A DNA stretch of 18,557 nucleotides, from the NCBI GenBank assembly GCA_964250775.1, contig CAXUHK010000078.1, positions 1 through 18,557 of the forward strand, in the 5' to 3' direction. The notes beneath the pieces were generated by a model. The model was given only the letters and a program-made list of their open reading frames with translations. It was not told where the DNA came from and searched no databases. The stretch comes from CAVRQM01 sp964250775. GTDB taxonomy: Bacteria; Pseudomonadota; Alphaproteobacteria; Acetobacterales; Acetobacteraceae. Shown here piece by piece: positions 1 through 7,132 of the stretch. Position 1 is the stretch's first letter. Every line of letters starts with the position of its first letter. Both the position numbers and the translations under genes were made by a program.

Positions 1-536
1 CCACCAGACACCGCGCCACCCGATCCCGGGCTGATCGGCGCCGGGCCGCCGGCCGCCGGCCCGCCCTGGCCCGCGCCCTGGACCCCACCGTCGTGGGCGC
101 CGCCACCGAGCTGCTGCATCATCTGCTGCAGGACACTCATCAGTTCCTGGATGATGCTCGACATGTCGCCACTGCCGGCAGTGGCGCCCGCGGCTGGTCC
201 CGCCGCCGACGTGGCCGGGCTGGACGACTCGAGGCCCCCCGTGGGGTCGCTCGCCCCTCCCGACGGGGACTGCGCGGCGGACTGCGGCTGCTGGCTCAGC
301 GCGGCGAGCGAGTTGGCGCCCGAGCCGAGGCCCAGGAACTGGCTGCCGGACTCGAGCGCCTTGTAGCCGGCCGCCTCCCCGCCCAGCTTGCCTTGGAAGG
401 CTTGCGACGCCTGGCCGAGGTCGCCCTTCACCATGCCGCCGAACTGGGCCGCGCCGCCGGCCAAGTCGGCAGACGGCTTCAGGCCGGCGGCCAAGCCAGT
501 CGCCGCTCCGGCGATTTGAGAAATGCTGCTGCTCAT
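1..536 (-). CDS. Harpin-like Gly/Ala/Gln-rich protein, candidate T3SS-exported protein (3' end outside window)
   Basis: The frame opens with ATG at 536-534 and stays open to the left edge, giving 178 residues without a stop. The protein has no Cys and no Trp, one Tyr, and about one Gly in five residues plus much Ala, Ser and Gln. A short amphipathic, Met/Gln-rich helix (residues 125-143, MSSIIQELMSVLQQMMQQL) sits between a Ser/Gly/Pro-rich stretch and a Gly-rich tail. A small Ser-rich N-terminus without a signal peptide fits type III export. This composition and the Q-rich helix between Gly-rich segments are known traits of harpins (HrpZ, HrpN, Hpa1); the link to them is inference, because low-complexity proteins can look alike. 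A T3SS operon lies 6 kb away on the other strand. A weak GGGAA ribosome site sits 10 nt before the ATG. Alternatives are a T3SS needle-length or translocator protein, or an unrelated low-complexity protein. Confidence 0.6.
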   Translation of the reverse strand, partial: MSSSISQIAGAATGLAAGLKPSADLAGGAAQFGGMVKGDLGQASQAFQGKLGGEAAGYKALESGSQFLGLGSGANSLAALSQQPQSAAQSPSGGASDPTGGLESSSPATSAAGPAAGATAGSGDMSSIIQELMSVLQQMMQQLGGGAHDGGVQGAGQGGPAAGGPAPISPGSGGAVSG

Positions 537-1038
537 AAAACTTGGTTTCCCACGTTGCGAATGTCCCGCATGTCAAGCCCTCCAGCCGGGGCAGTTTGCG
601 AAGTCGTCAGCTTGACTTTTCCGCTTTCGATTGCTGCCACTCGAAGGCCTCATCGGCACAGGTAGTTCTAGTCACCGAACCTGTCCCGAACCTGACCATA
701 TCGCCGCAATTGTCAGGGCGGAGCGCAACGGCGATTTTCTGGCGGAGAGCGCGGCGCGTCGCGGGCATTGCGTCGGTGCAAGGGGATTGCGATGACGCGC
801 CATTCGCCCAACCGGCCGGGCAGCCAGGCTGCAGCACCAAACCTTGCGCTACGGCTCTATAATCTTGGTCAGCTAGGCGCGTCGATGCGTTTGGATGGCG
901 GCGAGCTTGGACGGACGCGCTGGACGGAGTTCGTCGATGCTTGCGATTTCACGCAAGGCGGAGGCCGTGGTCAGCGAGGCGGACGCGGCGCCGGCGCCCC
1001 GGCCAGGTCGCGGCACTCCCGCCGAAGCGAGGGCCGGG
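537..1038. other. Long intergenic region upstream of the harpin-like gene
   Basis: About 500 nt separate the thiolase stop from the harpin-like start, and no frame in it gives a recognisable protein. The part from about 537 to 870 is clearly AT-richer than the rest of the window, as expected of a regulatory region. On the minus strand it holds a consensus -35 hexamer TTGACA (576-571) with no good -10. It also holds two copies of TTCGCAA (602-596 and 561-555) 41 bp apart and a 9-bp direct repeat at 675-694. A GC-rich palindrome (GGCGCCGGCGCC, 987-998) lies downstream of the thiolase, but no T-run follows it, so no terminator is called. Confidence 0.5.
675..694. promoter_or_regulatory. Tandem 9-bp direct repeat, 11-bp period, upstream of the harpin-like gene
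   Basis: CCGAACCTG occurs at 675-683 and again at 686-694, separated by 2 nt, so the copies are exactly one helical turn (11 bp) apart. It lies 139-158 nt upstream of the harpin-like ATG. Head-to-tail repeats with this period are what OmpR/PhoB-family winged-helix dimers bind. The same geometry, with different bases, occurs before sctX at 6265-6284. A role as operator is inference. Confidence 0.4.
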
Positions 1039-2208
1039 CTAGGACGCCCGCTCCAGGATCGACACGTAGTTGGCCACACCCGACCCGCCCATGTTGTCGA
1101 CGGCGCCGAAAGCTGCGTGGGGCAACTGTAACGCGCCGGCCGCGCCGGTGAGCTGCATCGCCGCCATGACGTGCATCGACACGCCGGTGGCGCCCACCGG
1201 GTGCCCCTTCGACTTCAGGCCGCCGGAGCGGTTGACCGGCAGCCTCCCGTCACGCTCGGCCCAGCCCTCCAGCGCGGCGCGCCATCCCTGGCCGGGCGGC
1301 GCCAGGCCCATGGTCTCGTACTCGATCATCTCGGCGATGGTGAAGCAGTCGTGCGTCTCGACGAACGAAAGGTCGCCGAGCGCCAGCCCGGCAGCCGCCA
1401 GGGCCTGCGCCCAGGCGTGTTCGCCGGCCTCGAAGCGCGTCATGTCGCGCCGCGACATCGGCAGCAGGTCGCTGGCCTGGGCGCAGGCCAGCAGGCGCAC
1501 CGACTTCGCGAGCGGGCGGCCCCGGTCGTCGCGGCGCAGCACCAGCGCCGCCGCCCCGTCGGACACCGGCGAGCAGTCGGTGCGGCGCAGCGGCGGCGCC
1601 ACCAGCGGGTTGCCGGGGCCGGTCGTGCGGCAGAACGCCACGCCCAAATCCTTGCGCAGGTGCGCGTAGGGGTTGTCGACCCCGTTGCGGTGGTTCTTGG
1701 CGGCGATCCGCGCCAGCGCCTCGGACTGGTCGCCATGGCGCTGGAAGTAGGTCTGGGCGATGCGGCCGAACACTCCCGCGAACCCGGCCGGGATGTCGCC
1801 CTCCTCGCGGCGGTAGCTGGCGCCGAGCAGGTGATCGGAGGCTTCGGCGGCGGTGGCGGCGCTCATCTTCTCGACTCCGATCACCAGGGCGAAGCGGGCG
1901 TCGCGGGCGGCCAGGAAGTCGCGCGCCGCGAACAGCGCCGCGCTGCCGGACGCGCACGCGTTCTCGCAGCGCGTCGCCGGCTTGAACCGCAGCCCGGGCA
2001 CCGACTGCATCGCCAGCGACGCGGCGAAGTCCTGCTTCGAGAAGCCGCTGTTGAAAGTGCCGACGAAGATGGCGTCGACCTCCGACGGCTCGATGCCGGC
2101 GTCGCTGATGGCGCCCCCCGCGACGGTCGCGATCAGGTCCTCGACGTCGAGCTCGGGCTGCTTGGCGAACCGCGAATGCGCCCAGCCGACGATGGACTGC
2201 CCGGTCAT
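1039..2208 (-). CDS. SCP2-type thiolase / acetyl-CoA acetyltransferase family protein
   Basis: A 389-residue thiolase-superfamily protein of the SCP2/SCP-x type, which cleaves or forms the C-C bond of a 3-ketoacyl-CoA in the cytoplasm. The nucleophile Cys is C85 in the CENACASG segment (81-88). The HDCF motif at 286-289, typical of SCP2-type thiolases, supplies the second catalytic Cys. The KSKGHPVGATG motif carries His336, and the C-terminus has NMGGSG (372-377) instead of the CxG of classical thiolases. The start is the ATG at 2208: it overlaps the TGA of the FAA-hydrolase gene by ATGA and has an AGGGAAGG stretch before it. A longer frame runs upstream but only inside the neighbour. It is the last gene of the TetR-FAA-thiolase operon. 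Such thiolases often pair with a DUF35 OB-fold protein; none is seen here, and the substrate is unknown. Confidence 0.88.
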   Translation of the reverse strand: MTGQSIVGWAHSRFAKQPELDVEDLIATVAGGAISDAGIEPSEVDAIFVGTFNSGFSKQDFAASLAMQSVPGLRFKPATRCENACASGSAALFAARDFLAARDARFALVIGVEKMSAATAAEASDHLLGASYRREEGDIPAGFAGVFGRIAQTYFQRHGDQSEALARIAAKNHRNGVDNPYAHLRKDLGVAFCRTTGPGNPLVAPPLRRTDCSPVSDGAAALVLRRDDRGRPLAKSVRLLACAQASDLLPMSRRDMTRFEAGEHAWAQALAAAGLALGDLSFVETHDCFTIAEMIEYETMGLAPPGQGWRAALEGWAERDGRLPVNRSGGLKSKGHPVGATGVSMHVMAAMQLTGAAGALQLPHAAFGAVDNMGGSGVANYVSILERAS

Positions 2209-3203
2209 GGACGGCCTTCCCTGAGCACCCGGTTGCGCAGCACGCCGATCCCTTCGACCTCCAATTCGACGACGTCGCCGTGCGACAGGAAGCGCATCTG
2301 TTCCAGCCCGCAGCCGTTGCCCACGGTGCCGGAGCCGAGGAACTCGCCGGGATGCAGCGTCTCCGAGCGCGACACGTGGGCGATGCAGTCCTCGAACCGC
2401 CAGCGCATCTCGCCGGTGTTGCCCCGGCCCCACTCCTCGCCGTTCACCCGCGCCACCATGGTCAGCGCGTACGGGTCGGGCAGCTCGTCGGCGGTGACCA
2501 GGCACGGACCCATCGCGTTCGAGCCGTCGAAATCCTTGCCCTTGCCCGGACCGAGCTGGCCGGGCATCTCCAGCGTCTGCTCGTCACGGGCCGAGAAATC
2601 GTTGAAGATGGTGTAGCCGAAGACGTGCCGCCGCGCGTCGGCCACGCCGATGCCGCGGCCGGGCCGGCCGATGTAGCAGCCGAACTCGAGCTCGAAGTCC
2701 ATCAGCGTGGAATACTCGGGCCAAGCCACGTCGGCGCCGTCGCCCACCACGTCGAGGCGGTTCGGGTGGTAGAAGATCGGGCGTTCGTACCAGGTCCGCG
2801 GCACCGCCAGCACGCCGTCGCGCTCCATCTCCGCCATCGCCCGCTCGGGATCGGGATACCGCCGCGAGCGCACGATGCGGGCCTGCCGGAACGCTTGCAC
2901 CAGGTGCTTCTCGAAGCACAGGAAGTCGCGCATCTGCGGCGGGCGCGGCACCGGCGCCGCGAGCCTCACATGGTCGCGCGCCATGCTGGCCCCGGCGGGG
3001 CGCGCCATGCGGATGAGCTGGTCGCAAAGATCGAGGCCCGCGTCACCGGCCTCGATGATCGCGAGCACCGAGGCGAGTTGCGGCGCGGCCTGTCCCCAGC
3101 GCTCGGCATAGGCCGCCGCCAAGTCGATGACCCTGGCGTCGTCGTCGACCAGCGCGCCAGCCTTGCCCTGCCCGGCAGCGGTCGAGAACGTCACCAGCCG
3201 CAT
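2205..3203 (-). CDS. Fumarylacetoacetate hydrolase (FAA) family protein
   Basis: A 332-residue cytoplasmic enzyme of the FAA hydrolase family, metal-dependent hydrolases, isomerases or decarboxylases of beta-diketo acids and related products of aromatic degradation. A small N-terminal domain (about 1-90, starting MRLVTFSTAAG) precedes the catalytic domain. Family motifs are DFELEFGCYIGRPGRG with the acidic metal ligands, FGYTIFNDFSARD, a Lys/Asp-rich segment GKGKDFDGSNAMGPCLVT, and the C-terminal LHPGEFLGSGTVGNGCG loop. The start at 3203 has GGAG 8 nt upstream, and the gene begins 3 nt after the TetR stop. It overlaps the thiolase start by four bases. An FAA hydrolase beside a thiolase suggests sequential cleavage of a ring-derived or branched acid. 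The exact reaction cannot be read from sequence, and true fumarylacetoacetase activity is not implied. Confidence 0.88.
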   Translation of the reverse strand: MRLVTFSTAAGQGKAGALVDDDARVIDLAAAYAERWGQAAPQLASVLAIIEAGDAGLDLCDQLIRMARPAGASMARDHVRLAAPVPRPPQMRDFLCFEKHLVQAFRQARIVRSRRYPDPERAMAEMERDGVLAVPRTWYERPIFYHPNRLDVVGDGADVAWPEYSTLMDFELEFGCYIGRPGRGIGVADARRHVFGYTIFNDFSARDEQTLEMPGQLGPGKGKDFDGSNAMGPCLVTADELPDPYALTMVARVNGEEWGRGNTGEMRWRFEDCIAHVSRSETLHPGEFLGSGTVGNGCGLEQMRFLSHGDVVELEVEGIGVLRNRVLREGRP

Positions 3204-3206
3204 CGG

Positions 3207-3887
3207 TCATGCTCCATTTTGTAAACCAGCCCTGGGAAGCAGCGCGCGTTCGACGAAGCCGATCAGGCGGTCCACCACGGCATCGTCGGAAAGGTCGTCG
3301 AACACCGTGCCCGAAAGCCGCGCGATGCGCTCGGGATTGGCCAGCACCACCAGCAGCGTGCCCATGAACGAGATGTACGCCCAGTGGATGTCGGCCCGGG
3401 CATGATCGGGCAAGGCGCGCTCGATGGCCGCGATGAACTCCTGCGCGATCGGGTCCAGGAACTCGGCGACGATCCCGCGATCGGACTCGCGCGGATCGTT
3501 GACCTCGCGCGCGATCAGCCGAGTGTAGTCCCGCCCTTCCGGGGTGCCGCGCATCTCGACCCACGGGCGGGCGAGCGCGTCGAGGACGGCCCTGAGGCTT
3601 GGCTGCGGCCGGTCGGCCAACGCCCGCGCCAGGTCGGCGCGGCGGCGCTCGCTCAGGGGCGCTATGCGGCGCTCGAACACCGCGCGGTAGAGCCGGTCCT
3701 TGGTGCCGAAATGGTAGTTGATGAGCGCGATCTGCGCGCAGGCGGCGGCGCCGATCTGGCGGATCGACACCGCATCGTAGCCGTACTGCGCGAACAGCCG
3801 CTCGGCGCTGCCCAGGATCCTGTCCCGGGTGGGCATCCGGTCGCGGGTGGGTGCCAGCTTGGGCGGTTCGGTCGGCTGGGCCAGCAT
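3207..3887 (-). CDS. TetR/AcrR family transcriptional regulator
   Basis: A 226-residue TetR-type repressor. The helix-turn-helix lies at about residues 21-66: TRDRILGSAERLFAQYGYDA, then SIRQIGAAACAQIALINYHF, then GTKDRLYRAVFERR. The variable ligand-binding C-terminal half is all-helical. The start at 3887 is supported by GGAGG four nt before ATG; an internal Met at residue 18 is possible but has no comparable ribosome site. The gene heads an operon with the FAA hydrolase and thiolase and faces the MBL-MFS pair. The shared 100-nt region holds a perfect palindrome (3905-3922) overlapping its own probable promoter. Autorepression and control of the divergent genes, released by a pathway substrate, is the natural inference. 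The ligand is unknown. Confidence 0.9.
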   Translation of the reverse strand: MLAQPTEPPKLAPTRDRMPTRDRILGSAERLFAQYGYDAVSIRQIGAAACAQIALINYHFGTKDRLYRAVFERRIAPLSERRRADLARALADRPQPSLRAVLDALARPWVEMRGTPEGRDYTRLIAREVNDPRESDRGIVAEFLDPIAQEFIAAIERALPDHARADIHWAYISFMGTLLVVLANPERIARLSGTVFDDLSDDAVVDRLIGFVERALLPRAGLQNGA

Positions 3888-3904
3888 GTCGCCTCCATGT
3901 TTTG

Positions 3905-3922
3905 ATTAGTCGAACGACTAAT
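3905..3922. promoter_or_regulatory. Perfect 18-bp palindromic operator between tetR-type gene and MBL gene
   Basis: The sequence ATTAGTCG-AA-CGACTAAT has two perfect 8-bp arms and a 2-bp centre. It is AT-rich in a GC-rich window and lies in the 99-nt region between two divergent genes. Size, symmetry and place match operators of TetR-family dimers. It covers the likely -10 of the regulator gene. Confidence 0.75.
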
Positions 3923-3932
3923 TGCTTGTCAA
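3905..3932 (-). promoter_or_regulatory. Probable sigma70-type promoter of the TetR-FAA-thiolase operon
   Basis: On the minus strand TTGACA (3932-3927) is a perfect -35 hexamer. After 16 nt comes ACTAAT (3910-3905), matching four of six -10 bases. A start site near 3898 would give a leader of about 11 nt that contains the GGAGG ribosome site. The operator palindrome fills the spacer and -10, so binding would block transcription. This is predicted from sequence only. Confidence 0.5.
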
Positions 3933-3986
3933 CCGCCGCCGTCCTCTGCCACGCTCGATCCCAAGAATTCCTGGGGGAACGGCGAC

Positions 3987-4964
<978 letters not shown>

Positions 4965-4987
4965 GAACGCTCCGGGAGGGCCGCGCC

Positions 4988-6196
4988 GTGCGCAACCGCT
5001 GGATGGCGTTGGCCATCATCTTCGTCTCGTTCCTGCAGTTCACCTTGAACTGGTTCTGCATCATCCCCGCCTTCGGCGGCATCGTGCGCGACATGCGGCT
5101 GTCGTTCCCGCAGGTCGGCGCCATCGTCGGCATGTTCATCGCCGGCTATGGCCTGGCGCACATCCCCGGCGGCTGGCTCGCCGAACGCTATGGTCTGCGC
5201 CGCGCGCTGCTGCTGGGCATCGCGGTGGAGACCCTCGGCGCCGCGCTGAGCGCCTGGGCGGCGTCGTTCGACCTGCTGCTCGCGGCCCGCTTCGTCTGCG
5301 GCGTGGGCGGCTCGATCTACCTGGGCAGCGCGGTCGGCCTCACGACGGCGTGGTTCCGCGGTCGCGAGCTCGCGACCGCGAACGCCTGCATCACCGGCGT
5401 CGCGTTCACGCTCGGCGCCGCCATCGGGCTGTTCGCGTGGGGGTCGCTAGTCGCCGCCCTGGGCTGGCGCGACGCGCTGCTGGTCGGCGCCGGCATCGGC
5501 CTCGCGACCCTGGCCTTCACCGCGGCACTGTACCCGACGCCGGCCGACGCCGAGGCGCCGGCGCATGACGGGCTCGGCATGGGCTCGCTGCGCCGGGTGT
5601 TCGGCAGCCGGGTGCTGTGGCTGATGGGGCTGGCGTTCCTGGGCGGCTATGGCGGCTACTTCAGCGCGGCGCAGTTGCTGCCGCACTTCGCGCAGTCGGA
5701 GCTGAAGGTCAGCGCCGAGGCGGCGGAGACGTTGAGCGTGATCTTGCTGCTGAGCGGCGTGCCCGGTTCGCTGCTCGGCGGCTGGCTGGCCGATCGAATG
5801 GTCGGCGTCGTGCCGCTGCTGCTGGGCGGCTGCCTCGTCGAGGGCATCGCCTTGATCCTGGTCCCGCATCTGGGCTTCCCCGGCCTGGAACTCGCCGCGG
5901 CCGCGATCGGCGGCGCCCCGATCGCGGCGTTCGTCGTCTGGGCCACCATCCCCGGCCAACTCGGCGGGGCGTTCCGCATCTCCGACGTGCCCACCGCGAT
6001 CGGCCTGATGCTCACCATCGTGGCGGTCGGCGGCGCCGTGGTGCCGCCGCTGTACGGCTGGGTCGCGACCACGCGCGGCTACGCGGCGGCCTGGGGGTTC
6101 GAGGGTGTCGCGTGCCTGATGTTCGCGCTCGTGGCGTTGCTGGCGCCGGCCCAGCAACGCCGGCGCGGGCTGGCCTCCAGCCCCGTCCCACGCTGA
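4988..6196 (+). CDS. MFS transporter (12 membrane helices)
   Basis: A 402-residue major facilitator with about twelve hydrophobic helices in two halves. The loop after helix 2 carries the MFS signature as GGWLAERYGLRRALLLG, and a second-half counterpart reads GGWLADRMVG. Helix 4-5 has the AWFRGRELATANA-type segment seen in organic-anion MFS proteins. GTG at 4988 is chosen because GGGAGGG lies 7 nt before it; the nearby ATG at 5003 is 22 nt from that site. It follows the MBL gene by 23 nt, so co-transcription is very likely. It would move the substrate or product of the TetR-FAA-thiolase-MBL set across the inner membrane, probably a small organic anion. Direction and substrate are inference. 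Confidence 0.88.
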   Translation: MRNRWMALAIIFVSFLQFTLNWFCIIPAFGGIVRDMRLSFPQVGAIVGMFIAGYGLAHIPGGWLAERYGLRRALLLGIAVETLGAALSAWAASFDLLLAARFVCGVGGSIYLGSAVGLTTAWFRGRELATANACITGVAFTLGAAIGLFAWGSLVAALGWRDALLVGAGIGLATLAFTAALYPTPADAEAPAHDGLGMGSLRRVFGSRVLWLMGLAFLGGYGGYFSAAQLLPHFAQSELKVSAEAAETLSVILLLSGVPGSLLGGWLADRMVGVVPLLLGGCLVEGIALILVPHLGFPGLELAAAAIGGAPIAAFVVWATIPGQLGGAFRISDVPTAIGLMLTIVAVGGAVVPPLYGWVATTRGYAAAWGFEGVACLMFALVALLAPAQQRRRGLASSPVPR

Positions 6197-6264
6197 CGGG
6201 ACGCTGACAACGGGGCGCCGACCGCCAGCAAGGCGGCGGTCCCGCATGTAGCTTTTGCCACAGA

Positions 6265-6284
6265 CGCCGGTGCCCCGCCGGTGC
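6265..6284. promoter_or_regulatory. Tandem 9-bp direct repeat, 11-bp period, upstream of sctX
   Basis: CGCCGGTGC lies at 6265-6273 and again at 6276-6284 with a 2-nt spacer, so the copies are 11 bp apart. This is the same arm length and spacing as the repeat upstream of the harpin-like gene (675-694), although the bases differ. It fits binding by an OmpR/PhoB-type dimer, such as the regulator encoded at 9292-9984. The role is inferred. Confidence 0.4.
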
Positions 6285-6287
6285 ACC

Positions 6288-6321
6288 CATGCCGTGCAAC
6301 AACGCGCATGGACACGGCATG
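6288..6321. repeat. 9-bp inverted repeat (dyad) in the sctX leader
   Basis: CATGCCGTG (6288-6296) and CACGGCATG (6313-6321) are perfect reverse complements with a 16-nt spacer, so arm centres are 25 bp apart. The dyad begins 4 nt after the direct repeat and ends 50 nt before the sctX start. It could be a protein-binding site with two half-sites or an RNA stem in the leader. Sequence alone does not decide. Confidence 0.45.
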
Positions 6322-6371
6322 ACTCGCGATTCCGCCTATCCGCATCCGCCATCCTCCGGCGACGCGGGCCG

Positions 6372-6779
6372 ATGAGCCGGGTCGCGGCACCGCCGCCGGT
6401 GCGGCTCGACGTCGCGGTCGGCCGCGCGCTGATCGAGCCGGTCGACCCTGCCACGCGCGCCGAGCTCAAGGCGCTGCAGGCGGCCATGGCGGACCGCGAG
6501 GTGGCTCCCGAGGGCATCGACCCGCCGAGCCTGGTCGGCGAGGTGTTCACCTTCATCATGCCGCGGCTGAGCAATCCCGGCGTGCTGCGGCTGGAGCGCC
6601 GCCGCCTGCTGCTCGACCGGCTGGAGGCGCGGGCCAGCGCGCACAGCTCTGGTTCGCACGGCCCTAGCGCGCGTGGGGAAGCGGACAGCCTGCTGGCGGG
6701 CGGGCTCATGGCGCTGCGGCACGAGCTGGAGAACCTGGCGCTGCTGCGCCGCCGCCGCGACAGCCTGATCGAGGGATGA
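6372..6779 (+). CDS. sctX: Type III secretion protein SctX (YscX family)
   Basis: A 135-residue protein placed immediately before SctY and SctV, the order of yscX-yscY-yscV in Yersinia and pcr3-pcr4-pcrD in Pseudomonas. SctX is an exported T3SS component that binds SctY and the export gate SctV and is needed for early-substrate secretion. The N-terminus (MSRVAAPPPV) resembles the MSRI start of YscX. The C-terminus is a charged amphipathic helix (about 110-134, ending LALLRRRRDSLIEG) where YscX has its SctY-binding helices. A Pro-flanked hydrophobic segment, PPSLVGEVFTFIMPRL, lies near residues 49-64. YscX itself is about 122 residues. ATG 6372 is preferred over the longer frame from 6255 because the upstream part is leader-like and contains the dyad. 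No strong ribosome site is seen. The family call rests mainly on gene order and size. Confidence 0.75.
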   Translation: MSRVAAPPPVRLDVAVGRALIEPVDPATRAELKALQAAMADREVAPEGIDPPSLVGEVFTFIMPRLSNPGVLRLERRRLLLDRLEARASAHSSGSHGPSARGEADSLLAGGLMALRHELENLALLRRRRDSLIEG

Positions 6780-7132
6780 GCCGCATGGACACCGAGCAAC
6801 GCGACCTGCTGCTCTCGATGGCCTACCTCTACTTGGCCTGTGGCCGCGAGCGCCGGGCGCTGCCGCTGCTGCTGCTGGTGGCCGCCGAGCATCCCGCCGA
6901 CCGCGACTGCCTGCGGGCACTGGCCTACGGCTACGCCGCCACCGACCAGGGCGACCTCGCCATGGCGGTGGTGGAGCGCCTGGAGGAGCTGGAGCCGGAG
7001 CCGCACAGCCGCGGCCTGCTGCTGCTGCGCAGCCGGGCGCTCTACCAGCAATCCCGGCTCGCCGAGGCGCGGGCCTGCTTCAGCCGCGCCGGGGCGCCCC
7101 CGGCCGCCACCGTCGCCGCGGCGGCCGCATGA
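6776..7132 (+). CDS. sctY: Type III secretion chaperone SctY (YscY family, TPR)
   Basis: A protein of 118 residues from ATG 6776, or 115 from ATG 6785. It is built of tetratricopeptide-like helical hairpins, about 4-35, 38-70 and 75-105, with repeats such as LLLSMAYLYLACGRERRAL and LLRSRALYQQSRLAEARACF. The pattern of Leu, Cys-Gly and Ala-rich turn positions matches YscY (about 114 residues), the cytoplasmic TPR chaperone of SctX. The pair docks on the cytoplasmic nonamer of SctV. It overlaps the sctX stop (ATGA) and the sctV start (ATGA), so the three are translationally coupled. The GAGGG stretch is too close to 6776 and better spaced for 6785, so the start is uncertain by three codons. An Ala-rich tail of about 15 residues is unlike YscY and probably disordered. 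Confidence 0.85.
   Translation: MSRMDTEQRDLLLSMAYLYLACGRERRALPLLLLVAAEHPADRDCLRALAYGYAATDQGDLAMAVVERLEELEPEPHSRGLLLLRSRALYQQSRLAEARACFSRAGAPPAATVAAAAA

Larger units (their letters stand above)
6197..6371 (+). other. Regulatory leader between the MFS gene and the sctXYV operon
   Basis: This 175-nt stretch has no gene. In order it holds a hairpin GACCGCC...GGCGGTC (6220-6241, 8-nt loop), possibly ending the MFS transcript but with only a TTTT some 11 nt later. Next come a 9-bp direct repeat (6265-6284) and a 9-bp inverted repeat (6288-6321), then about 50 nt to the sctX start. No clear -35/-10 pair was seen. Confidence 0.5.

Noticed and set aside
93..665. Plus-strand open frames across the first 860 nt
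   Set aside because: They run antisense to the harpin-like frame or into the AT-richer intergenic part and encode only Arg/Ala-rich low-complexity sequence, typical of shadows in high-GC DNA.
537..720. A standard PIP box or Hrp box upstream of the harpin-like gene
   Set aside because: No TTCG-N15/16-TTCG pair was found and no GGAACC-N16-CCAC element; available TTCG copies are 11 or 41 bp apart.
858..863. TATAAT hexamer on the plus strand
   Set aside because: A perfect -10, but no -35 at the right distance and no plus-strand gene behind it.
607..1151. Short open frames on both strands in the 537-1038 intergenic region
   Set aside because: None has a convincing ribosome site, domain or coding-like composition.
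6220..6241. GACCGCC/GGCGGTC hairpin after the MFS gene as an intrinsic terminator
   Set aside because: The stem is real but no T-run follows directly; the TTTT is about 11 nt away, so it was noted but not called.
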